Assembly (NCBI GenBank): GCA_964349415.1
Contig: CAYGGJ010000017.1
Span: 1 to 14,696, forward strand
Reading direction: 5' to 3'
DNA from: 2-01-FULL-40-42 sp964349415
GTDB lineage: Bacteria; Patescibacteriota; Microgenomatia; UBA1406; GWC2-37-13
DNA: 14,696 nucleotides
Part shown: one piece after another, positions 7,397 to 13,034 of the stretch
How the letters are laid out: the number at the start of each line of letters is the position of its first letter
Numbering within the stretch: position 1 is the stretch's first letter
Translations under genes and position numbers: made by a program
The notes under the pieces: model-generated
Databases searched by the model: none
What the model was told of the DNA's origin: nothing
The model's input: only the letters and a program-made list of their open reading frames with translations

Positions 7397-8089
7397 ATGC
7401 ACACAAAAAAGAAATCATTAAGGGTTGGGGTTGTAAGGTTTCCTTGTTCGAACTGCGATTTTGACACGCTCCGTTTTTTTACAAAGTTTGGCCATAAGCC
7501 CGAATTTATCTGGCACAAAGAAACAAAAGCATCAAACTTCGATCTCTTAGTAGTCCCGGGAGGGTTTGCATTTGGTGACAGAGTATATAGAAAAGCGACA
7601 GGGAGGTATGAAATAGATCCCGGTGTTCAGGCGCTCCGTTCTCCGGTTATGAAAGTAATATATGATTTTGCAAAAAAGAAAAAACCAATTCTAGGAATTT
7701 GTAACGGCTTTCAGATACTCGTAAAAGCAGGATTATTGCCGGGAAAACTTACTCAGAATAATTCTCATAAATTTTTCTGCGACTTTACTACGTGTAAGAT
7801 CACCGGCTCATCATTTTTTACAGATGAAAAGATGCTTGGAAGAAAATTTAAAGTACCGGTGGCCCATGGTTACGGAAAATACGTAGTAAATAATAGTGAA
7901 TATAAAAAACTCAAGAAAAACAAACAAATATTTCTGGAGTATCAGGGACTTAACCCAAACGGCTCTCTGAAAAATATTGCAGGAGTAACAAATAAAGATA
8001 AAACCATTTACGGAATGATGCCGCATCCCGAGAGAACCACTGACGGAAAGTTTTTTATGAGGGCTATAGAAAAGTATGTCAAAAACTAA
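7397..8089 (+). CDS. purQ: Phosphoribosylformylglycinamidine synthase, glutaminase subunit
   Basis: A class I glutamine amidotransferase of 230 residues (232 if the ATG at 7391 is used; numbering below uses the longer form). RVGVVRFPCSNCD (11-23) is the PurQ N-terminus. LGICNGFQIL (101-110) holds the nucleophile Cys104. PVAHGYGKY (156-164) is the family block usually written AHGEG, here with Tyr for Glu. MMPHPER (209-215) supplies His212 and Glu214 of the triad. It releases ammonia from glutamine for PurL to make FGAM from FGAR (step 4). I prefer 7397 because a -10 box ends at 7386, leaving 7391 upstream of the likely transcription start. It overlaps purL by 14 bp. Confidence 0.93.
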   Translation: MHTKKKSLRVGVVRFPCSNCDFDTLRFFTKFGHKPEFIWHKETKASNFDLLVVPGGFAFGDRVYRKATGRYEIDPGVQALRSPVMKVIYDFAKKKKPILGICNGFQILVKAGLLPGKLTQNNSHKFFCDFTTCKITGSSFFTDEKMLGRKFKVPVAHGYGKYVVNNSEYKKLKKNKQIFLEYQGLNPNGSLKNIAGVTNKDKTIYGMMPHPERTTDGKFFMRAIEKYVKN

Positions 8090-9614
8090 ATCAATCCTCG
8101 AAACTCTCGCTGAAGCGATGAGCAGCGAGCATACAAGCTACAAAAGTACAAGAAAACTACTTCCGCTTTTGCCGACAAAAGGAAAAGGTGTAATACAGGG
8201 GCCTGGTGAAAATGCAGGAATTGTAGATCTGGGAAAAGGTTGGGCGTTAGCGCTGCGGGTCGAAAGTCACAATCACCCAACCTTTATCAAACCATATCAC
8301 GGTGCTGCCACAGGAGTCGGCGGAATCCTGCGAGATATTTTTACGATGGGCGCGCGACCAATCGGTAGCCTTGATTTTTTAAGGTTTGGCGCAGACAAAA
8401 AAGGAAAAGAACTATTGAAAGAAGCTGTTCATGGAATTGCAGATTACGGAAACTGTATAGGAGTTCCGACGGTCGGAGGAGACATCTTTTTCGATAAGAC
8501 GTACAATCACAATTGTCTCGTAAATGTTGCTGCTTTCGGCATAGTACAAAAGAAAAACATAATTTACGGCAATGCTCTTACACCGGGCAGCGATCTGATT
8601 TATGTGGGAGCCCGTACCGGCAGAGATGGAGTAGGTGGGGCGCAGATGGCATCGGCAAGTCTTGATAAGTTGGATGAAGGAGCGGTTCAGAAAGAAGATC
8701 CCTTTTTAGAAAAACTTCTGCTTGAGGCATGTTGTGAGCTGGCCGAAACAGATTGGATAGAGGGAATGCAGGACATGGGCGCCGCAGGACTTCTTTGCTC
8801 GACAACCGAAGTTGCTCTGCGCGGTAGAAGAAGAACGGGGAAAAATCTTGGAACCAAAGTATATTTGAATCGAGTGCCGATGAAGGCTAAGCGTATGACG
8901 CCCGTTGAACTTTTGCTCTCCGAATCACAGGAAAGGATGTTGATAGTAGGAAAAAAGAAACATAGACAAAAAATTCTTAAACTCTTTAAGCATTGGGATC
9001 TAGAGGCAACTGCAATAGGAACCGTCACCAACGACGGAAATTACACGATCATTTACGATACTCCCAAGAAAAAAAACATCAAGCTACCGATGAAGTTTAA
9101 TGAAGTGATCCCTGATGTATATGACGAATGGCCCAGACAAAAATGGGTTCCACAAAAGACTCCCCACAAAAAAGCTTCAAAAAAAGAAGTTAAAAAAATC
9201 TGGCAGCAATATGACTGGATGGTAGGTACGAGAACACTGAAAGGTCCTGATAAGCCGGGACACTATGCCGTTTTAGATCTTCATGAGATAGGTAAGAAAC
9301 TGGTCATCAGCTGGAGCTCGGATGAAGGTAGATCTGACAAAAGTCCAAAAAAAGGCATTCACTACGCTTTTGATAAATGTTTATCGTATCAAAAGAAACT
9401 AAAAGCAAAGCCACTTGCGATCACCAACTGTCTGAACTTCGGGCATCCAAAAGATTCAATGGGCGCTTTTGAAGGAACCATAAAGGGATTGAGGCAAAGG
9501 AGTTTGAAATATAAAATTCCAATAGTTAGTGGAAACGTAAGTCTTTACAACGCGCACGGAAACAAATCAATCAAGCCCACACCGACTTTAGTTATGGTTG
9601 GACTCGCAGACTGA
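8076..9614 (+). CDS. purL: Phosphoribosylformylglycinamidine synthase subunit II, lacking the last domain
   Basis: 512 residues, shorter than Thermotoga-type (about 600) and Bacillus-type (about 740) PurL. SEHTSYKS (17-24) contains the catalytic His region, then GPGENAGIVD (42-51), ESHNHP (63-68) and GAATGVGGILRDIFTMGARP (76-95): the A1 domain. About 166-330 is B1, with MQDMGAAGL (231-239) and ESQERML (283-289). About 390-512 is A2, with AITNCLNFGHP (448-458) and PIVSGNVSLYN (482-492). The protein ends at PTPTLVMVGLAD, just where the B2 domain should begin. The N-terminal PurS-like linker before SEH is also short. Step-4 chemistry sits in the first half, so activity is possible but not assured. 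The stop is 3 bp from the convergent methyltransferase gene, and no purL remnant is visible beyond it. No purS gene is in the window. Confidence 0.88.
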   Translation: MSKTKSILETLAEAMSSEHTSYKSTRKLLPLLPTKGKGVIQGPGENAGIVDLGKGWALALRVESHNHPTFIKPYHGAATGVGGILRDIFTMGARPIGSLDFLRFGADKKGKELLKEAVHGIADYGNCIGVPTVGGDIFFDKTYNHNCLVNVAAFGIVQKKNIIYGNALTPGSDLIYVGARTGRDGVGGAQMASASLDKLDEGAVQKEDPFLEKLLLEACCELAETDWIEGMQDMGAAGLLCSTTEVALRGRRRTGKNLGTKVYLNRVPMKAKRMTPVELLLSESQERMLIVGKKKHRQKILKLFKHWDLEATAIGTVTNDGNYTIIYDTPKKKNIKLPMKFNEVIPDVYDEWPRQKWVPQKTPHKKASKKEVKKIWQQYDWMVGTRTLKGPDKPGHYAVLDLHEIGKKLVISWSSDEGRSDKSPKKGIHYAFDKCLSYQKKLKAKPLAITNCLNFGHPKDSMGAFEGTIKGLRQRSLKYKIPIVSGNVSLYNAHGNKSIKPTPTLVMVGLAD

Positions 9615-9617
9615 GTA

Positions 9618-10352
9618 TTAGACAACCGCTTTAGTAAGAACTAGAGCGGGTTTTGTTACGGTGCAATGTTGATCGGTCAGATCATAATCTACTCCAAGAC
9701 CGGAAAGGATGTCTGTAAATTCTACTAGATCAAATCTTGCGCTTCTCATCGGCTTCAAATATATTCTACCCCCAGGTTTTAAAACTCTTAAGATTTCCTT
9801 CAGACTTTTTTTCCATTCGGTTGGATGAACCCAATAAGGAAATGCAAAAAGTGAGACAACCGAATCAAAAACAGCGTTTTTAAAAGGAAGATTTTGAGCA
9901 AGGCCAGCAATAGAGCGTTCCTGCCAATTTCCATCTTGTTTTACAAAATTACGGTTTTCTTCTTGTAATAATCTCGGATTTACAGATACGACTTTTTTTC
10001 CTTGTACAGCAGCGCCTTTCGAAAATGCTTCATCCTTACCGGCTCCGAGATCTAGTATATGACTACCCAAGTCTTCTAGTGATATTTGAAACGAATCAAG
10101 GTACTCCAAAAAGTCCCTGCTCGTTAACCTTGACATAAGAGCTTGCGTAAGACCTGTTTTCTGCAAAAGTCCCTCAGGCGCAGTATCAGTTACTTTTATT
10201 GGCTTCCCATTGTCCAAGGAGGAATATACATACTTTCCATCCAAAAATTGGTGATTGGGTATATTGAAATTTTTCTTCAACAGGTTTAGAGAGGTGTTGA
10301 GTCTTTCTTCCTGGCTCAGATTCTGGCCCGTATACAGCTTCCGCCGTTCCAT
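9618..10352 (-). CDS. Class I SAM-dependent methyltransferase
   Basis: 244 residues. Motif I of the Rossmann-type methyltransferase fold is HILDLGAGKDEAF (98-110). The acidic end of the second strand is replaced by SVNP (123-126). LPFKNAVFDSVVSLFAF (155-171) is the motif around the catalytic loop, and LRVLKPGGRIYL (188-199) is the classic post-motif block. Residues 1 to about 75 form an extension with no recognised motif. The substrate is unknown; the pattern is that of Methyltransf_11-type small-molecule or ubiE-like enzymes. The start at 10352 follows a TATAAT by 5 bp, with no Shine-Dalgarno site. The 3' end contains the purQL terminator on the opposite strand. It has no operon partner. Confidence 0.8.
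   Translation of the reverse strand: MERRKLYTGQNLSQEERLNTSLNLLKKNFNIPNHQFLDGKYVYSSLDNGKPIKVTDTAPEGLLQKTGLTQALMSRLTSRDFLEYLDSFQISLEDLGSHILDLGAGKDEAFSKGAAVQGKKVVSVNPRLLQEENRNFVKQDGNWQERSIAGLAQNLPFKNAVFDSVVSLFAFPYWVHPTEWKKSLKEILRVLKPGGRIYLKPMRSARFDLVEFTDILSGLGVDYDLTDQHCTVTKPALVLTKAVV
9626..9656 (+). terminator. Intrinsic terminator of purQL
   Basis: CCGCTTTAGT (9626-9635), loop AAGA, then ACTAGAGCGG (9640-9649) form a 10-bp stem with one G-T pair. GTTTTGTT follows. The hairpin starts 11 bp after the purL stop and lies wholly within the last codons of the opposing methyltransferase gene. Confidence 0.75.
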
Positions 10353-10357
10353 TCTAT

Positions 10358-10363
10358 ATTATA
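10358..10363 (-). promoter_or_regulatory. -10 box of the methyltransferase gene
   Basis: TATAAT on the minus strand (10363-10358), separated from the ATG at 10352 by 5 bp. This predicts a transcript starting at or next to the start codon. It shares a 37-bp gap with the divergent GNAT promoter, so the -35 regions must overlap the neighbouring gene's promoter or coding start. Confidence 0.65.
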
Positions 10364-10373
10364 CCTTAAAGGC

Positions 10374-10382
10374 TGTTATAAT
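10374..10382 (+). promoter_or_regulatory. Extended -10 promoter of the GNAT-msrA operon
   Basis: TGTTATAAT is a perfect extended -10 element. Seven bases (GGGCTAA) separate it from the ATG at 10390, so the expected transcription start coincides with the first base of the start codon. There is no room for a Shine-Dalgarno site. Confidence 0.75.
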
Positions 10383-10389
10383 GGGCTAA

Positions 10390-10869
10390 ATGAGCACAAA
10401 AGCTCTCATACAAGAAAGAATTTCAAGGCTTCAGACAGACGAATTGATAATTCAGAGCAAGTCGGATCTTTTGATTAAAAAATTCACTTCAGATTCAAAG
10501 CGCTTTAAAGACAAAAAAACATTTAATACCTGGAAAAGGAACAAGAAGATTTTTATTTTGACAGATGAACAAAAAAGACTTTTGGGTTTTATTTGGTTTG
10601 AAAAAAAGGGCGTGCTTCTGAAAAACCCACCTAAAAAGTTGGAATCCTACAAGACTACTTTTGCAATCCGGTTGTACAAAAAAGCCAGAGGCAAAGGACT
10701 TGCAAGAGATTTTATGAAAGAAGTATTTGTGCGAATAGATGACCGGAATATTTGGCTGAGTACGGTATACAATAATAAGAGGGCAATAAACTTATACACT
10801 AAGTTTGGATTTAAACCGGTCGCAAAAGAAGACAAGAGATTGTATATGATCTATGAAAACAAAAAGTAG
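10390..10869 (+). CDS. GNAT family N-acetyltransferase
   Basis: 159 residues. Motif A, the acetyl-CoA pyrophosphate loop, is seen in RLYKKARGKGLARDFMKEV (94-112), with Arg100-Gly101-x-Gly103-x-Ala105. Motif B is NNKRAINLYTKFGFKPV (128-144), a typical GNAT C-terminal block. KRLLGFIWFEKKG (62-74) is the expected central strand pair. The N-terminal third is Lys-rich and variable. The family moves an acetyl group from acetyl-CoA to an amine; the acceptor cannot be predicted. It overlaps msrA by 17 bp, so the two are co-translated. Expression is probably from a leaderless promoter with its -10 box 7 bp upstream of the ATG. Confidence 0.82.
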   Translation: MSTKALIQERISRLQTDELIIQSKSDLLIKKFTSDSKRFKDKKTFNTWKRNKKIFILTDEQKRLLGFIWFEKKGVLLKNPPKKLESYKTTFAIRLYKKARGKGLARDFMKEVFVRIDDRNIWLSTVYNNKRAINLYTKFGFKPVAKEDKRLYMIYENKK

Positions 10870-11347
10870 TGAGCTCGAAAAAGCTACCTTTGGAGCAGGG
10901 TGTTTCTGGCAGGTGGAGGAAGACTTTCATCACATCGACGGAGTAAGAGAGACGGAGGTAGGATATGAAGGGGGAACGTTTGAAAACCCAAATTACGAAA
11001 CAGTATGTGCTGATCGGACGGGTCATGCCGAGGTTGTTGAGATAACGTATGATCCTACAAAGGCTACTTACGAACAGCTGCTTGAATTATTCTGGAAAAG
11101 TCATAATCCAACTACTTTAAACAAACAGGGCCCGGACGTTGGATCACAATACCGTTCTGTCATCTTTTACCATAATGAAGAGCAAAAAGAAAAGGCTGAA
11201 AAATCAAAACAAGAAATTGAGAAATCCGGAAGATGGAAAAACCCTATCGTTACTCAGATAGTCCCCGCCATGACTTTTTGGAAAGCTGAAGAGTATCACC
11301 AGAAATATTTACACAAAAGAGGACTTTCTTCCTGCCGCTTCCTTTAA
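10853..11347 (+). CDS. msrA: Peptide methionine sulfoxide reductase A
   Basis: 164 residues, the compact MsrA form. GAGCFWQVEEDF (14-25) contains the GCFW signature with the nucleophile Cys17. VGYEGGTFENPNYETVC (36-52) and DRTGHAEVVEI (54-64) are conserved substrate-binding blocks. GPDVGSQYRSVIFY (93-106) and AEEYHQKYL near the end also match. A C-terminal Cys161 in SSCRFL can act as the resolving cysteine. The enzyme reduces the S form of methionine sulfoxide in free or protein-bound methionine, using thioredoxin or a similar donor. No MsrB domain is fused or adjacent. It starts inside the end of the GNAT gene with no clear Shine-Dalgarno site. Its stop overlaps the stop of the next, convergent gene by 4 bp. 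Confidence 0.96.
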   Translation: MKTKSSELEKATFGAGCFWQVEEDFHHIDGVRETEVGYEGGTFENPNYETVCADRTGHAEVVEITYDPTKATYEQLLELFWKSHNPTTLNKQGPDVGSQYRSVIFYHNEEQKEKAEKSKQEIEKSGRWKNPIVTQIVPAMTFWKAEEYHQKYLHKRGLSSCRFL

Positions 11348-11988
11348 CGCCGTAGTGCAGGAATTCGTCGATCAAAAAGAGCAACGAGGTCATTTAATAT
11401 CTCTCTTTGCACAGGTAAGCTTAGCGAACCTCCAAATTGTTTCGAAGGTGTTGAATCTTTTCCGAAGAGTCGTTTTACAAGACCTCTTCTCGAATGGGCG
11501 TCAATAGTATGGATAAAGCTCCCGTTTGGGTTTTCGTATGCTTGAACACGAACATGACTTAGCTTGCTTCCAGGTTCTCGGGTTCGCCAAGCAGTATCAA
11601 ATACGTAAAGACTTACAGGTTCACCTGACTCTTTGTGACCAACAGCCTGATAAAAAACACCTTTTACATTATCGTCAAATTTCTGCGGGGCAGTAGGATG
11701 TTCCACTGAGCGATGAACTCTATCAATCATACGCAAACCCCGCATCAGCATTTGAAGATGAGAAGGGAGCCTGTCGGATTCTACACTAGTTCTGAGGCGT
11801 GCTCGCTTTGTTGAATTTGCCAATTCTGAAAGATCTGCAAGTGAAGCGTATAAAGGATCAGTTTCAGTTCTTTCTTCATGAGCAGCTACTTCGTTACTTG
11901 GAGGAATTGTTTCGGGTTCAATAGGAGCGTCTCCGGAAGGAGCGCGTCGTAACATGGGGCTTCGACCACCGTGTTCGATTATCGCCAT
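11344..11988 (-). CDS. Hypothetical protein, 214 aa
   Basis: I do not recognise this protein. It has no signal peptide or membrane segment. Residues 1 to about 45 are Pro/Glu-rich and look disordered (PIEPETIPPSNE). A charged helical stretch follows (about 46-95). A more folded part (about 105-214) contains KGVFYQAVGHKESGEPVSLY, a Trp-Arg element (FDTAWRTREPG) and a basic SRRGLVKRLFGKD segment. The protein is unusually rich in Arg compared with its Lys-rich neighbours, and its coding sequence looks less AT-rich, which may point to a different origin or constraint. The start at 11988 is preceded by AT-rich sequence with a possible TATATA box (11999-11994) 5 bp before the ATG. It is monocistronic, convergent with msrA. 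Confidence 0.65.
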   Translation of the reverse strand: MAIIEHGGRSPMLRRAPSGDAPIEPETIPPSNEVAAHEERTETDPLYASLADLSELANSTKRARLRTSVESDRLPSHLQMLMRGLRMIDRVHRSVEHPTAPQKFDDNVKGVFYQAVGHKESGEPVSLYVFDTAWRTREPGSKLSHVRVQAYENPNGSFIHTIDAHSRRGLVKRLFGKDSTPSKQFGGSLSLPVQREILNDLVALFDRRIPALRR

Positions 11989-12054
11989 ATATCTATATAT
12001 AAGTATTAATTCTTACATAGAGCAAATGCAAGTGGAAATTGCCAGGGAGCTTTT

Positions 12055-12063
12055 TGATACAAT
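12055..12063 (+). promoter_or_regulatory. Extended -10 promoter of the small membrane protein pair
   Basis: TGATACAAT matches the extended -10 form and ends 6 bp before the ATG at 12070. A leaderless transcript is predicted. A TTGCCA (12039-12044) lies upstream, but only 13 bp away, so it is a doubtful -35. Confidence 0.6.
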
Positions 12064-12069
12064 TAATAG

Positions 12070-12255
12070 ATGAGAAAAGGTCGAAAGAAAAAAGGTAGCA
12101 AGTTAATATTACTGGTGGGGTTGAGCGTGATTATTTTTCTAGGCCTGTTGTTGACTTATGTCCATAAATCCAAAGCTGACCTTCTGTGTTCTGACAAAAA
12201 AATCTGCAGTCAGCCTAAAGGAGTATGTATGCCGGGAGGTATCTGTTTGAACTGA
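12070..12255 (+). CDS. Small membrane-anchored cysteine-pattern protein, 61 aa
   Basis: A strongly basic start (MRKGRKKKGSK, 1-11) precedes one hydrophobic helix (about 12-31). A 30-residue tail follows with four cysteines in a regular C-X5-C-X6-C-X5-C pattern, ending in PGGICLN. Positive-inside charge puts the tail outside the cytoplasm, where two disulfide bonds are plausible. I do not recognise the family. Possibilities are a small exported structural protein, or a pilin-like or toxin-like peptide, but nothing in the sequence decides. It is the first gene of a pair: the next ATG follows its TGA after 3 bp. It starts 6 bp after an extended -10 box and has no Shine-Dalgarno site. Confidence 0.65.
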   Translation: MRKGRKKKGSKLILLVGLSVIIFLGLLLTYVHKSKADLLCSDKKICSQPKGVCMPGGICLN

Positions 12256-12258
12256 GTT

Positions 12259-12840
12259 ATGAATAACCAACCCTTAGATAAATTTTTTCAATATGCTTCA
12301 CGCGCAGTTATAATATTTCCTGTCGTCGCGATAGCATTGATACTTCTTCTTGCGAAAAACCCTTTTGAAAAAAAAGAAGCTAAGATAGTTCCCTCACCCA
12401 GTGAACAACTCGAAAGAAAAGAGCAGGATGAGAAGATTGATCTCAAAGCCAGCTATGTTTGTAGTATAAAAAATGAGAATAATGCTTCAACTTCAGCCTA
12501 CATAAAAAACAAAAATCTAAGGGCAGATGTTTACGAAAAAGGAGTTGTTTCCCACATAATTTACAAAGAGGATTGTTTATACGCATGGGATAGTCGAGGA
12601 GGAGAGGCTGCAAAAAAATGCGGTTTATCCCAATATCTCTCCATGCTTGAAGGTTTTGGAGGAATGGGTGGATCAGGGGCAGAAGCAATATTTGACTCAT
12701 TTTTTGCAAGACAGACATCGGGGGATTTAACACCTCCTTCTTTCAGTGAAGTATGTAAGAAAAAGGAAGTTGAGGACGCATCTTTGTTCGAAGTTCCAAA
12801 AAACATAATCTTCGAAGAAGAAAAAGCAGAGGGAAAATAA
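12259..12840 (+). CDS. Membrane-anchored extracytoplasmic protein, 193 aa
   Basis: A single N-terminal membrane helix (about 16-32) is followed by a charged Pro/Ser/Glu linker (about 33-62). A presumed extracytoplasmic domain follows (about 63-193) with four cysteines (68, 106, 121, 166). The segment from SYVCSIKNE to YIKNKNLRADV and HIIYKEDCLYAWD reads like a beta-sheet domain in which strands present a bound or sensed molecule. I cannot name a family with confidence. A Gly-rich loop (GFGGMGGSG, 132-140) breaks the domain. It is probably translated with the 61-aa gene, 3 bp upstream. Both carry four extracytoplasmic cysteines. Its stop codon overlaps the U-tract after the opposing 5S rRNA gene. 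Confidence 0.7.
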   Translation: MNNQPLDKFFQYASRAVIIFPVVAIALILLLAKNPFEKKEAKIVPSPSEQLERKEQDEKIDLKASYVCSIKNENNASTSAYIKNKNLRADVYEKGVVSHIIYKEDCLYAWDSRGGEAAKKCGLSQYLSMLEGFGGMGGSGAEAIFDSFFARQTSGDLTPPSFSEVCKKKEVEDASLFEVPKNIIFEEEKAEGK

Positions 12841-12843
12841 AAA
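12834..12843 (-). terminator. Likely U-tract terminator of the 5S rRNA gene
   Basis: On the minus strand the 5S closing helix is followed at once by TTTTTATTTT. The rRNA stem plus this tract could stop transcription. No separate hairpin is evident. The tract overlaps the stop codon of the convergent membrane-protein gene. Confidence 0.45.
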
Positions 12844-12965
12844 GCCCCGGCTACGACCTACTTTCCCCAGCCTCGCTTTGAGGTGAGTATCATTGGCGCT
12901 GGCTCGTTTCACTTCTCTGTTCGGGATGGAAAGAGGTGGTACCAAACCGCTCAAGTAACCAGGGC
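12844..12965 (-). rRNA. rrf: 5S ribosomal RNA (solitary gene)
   Basis: About 122 nt. Reading the minus strand, the 5' end GCCCTGGTTAC pairs perfectly, allowing G-U, with the 3' end GTAGCCGGGGC, forming helix I of 11 bp. The middle holds the family-conserved run CCATCCCGAACAGAGAAGTG followed by AAACG, and CCAGCGCCAATGATACT, which match loops A-C and helix III of bacterial 5S rRNA. The 3' half GGCTGGGGAAAGTAGGTCG fits helices IV and V. The ends were set by helix I pairing, so they may be off by 1-2 nt. There is no 16S or 23S gene next to it. A membrane-protein gene is directly upstream on the opposite strand, so this gene is unlinked from any rRNA operon within the window. Confidence 0.95.
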
Positions 12966-12972
12966 AGGAATA

Positions 12973-13001
12973 ATTATAAGAAAAACTACTCAAATTGGCA
13001 A
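12973..13001 (-). promoter_or_regulatory. Promoter of the 5S rRNA gene
   Basis: On the minus strand, TTGCCA (13001-12996) and TATAAT (12978-12973) are 17 bp apart, a near-consensus housekeeping promoter with five of six -35 bases. The predicted transcription start, about 7 nt after the -10, falls at 12965-12966, which is the 5' end of the mature 5S RNA. Confidence 0.8.
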
Positions 13002-13021
13002 GTCTAATGCAGGTCTTTATG

Positions 13022-13027
13022 TATAAT
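13022..13027 (+). promoter_or_regulatory. -10 box of the PH-domain gene cluster
   Basis: TATAAT, preceded by TG without a spacer base, ends 7 bp before the ATG at 13035. The expected start coincides with the start codon. AGAGGGG between box and ATG resembles a Shine-Dalgarno site but would sit outside or at the very end of the mRNA. Confidence 0.6.
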
Positions 13028-13034
13028 AGAGGGG

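Noticed and set aside
9612..9680. Recoded or frameshifted continuation of purL past TGA
   Set aside because: Reading through TGA, or shifting frame, gives no PurL-like residues before the next stop, and TGA is a normal stop elsewhere in the window.
11329..11363. Inverted repeat TTCCTGC / GCAGGAA at the msrA end
   Set aside because: The arms are 7 bp with a loop of over 20 nt and no T-tract, so it is not a convincing terminator.
12443..12993. Several minus-strand open frames across the membrane protein and 5S region
   Set aside because: They are antisense to a gene with a clear membrane anchor or overlap the 5S rRNA, and have no domain or start signal.
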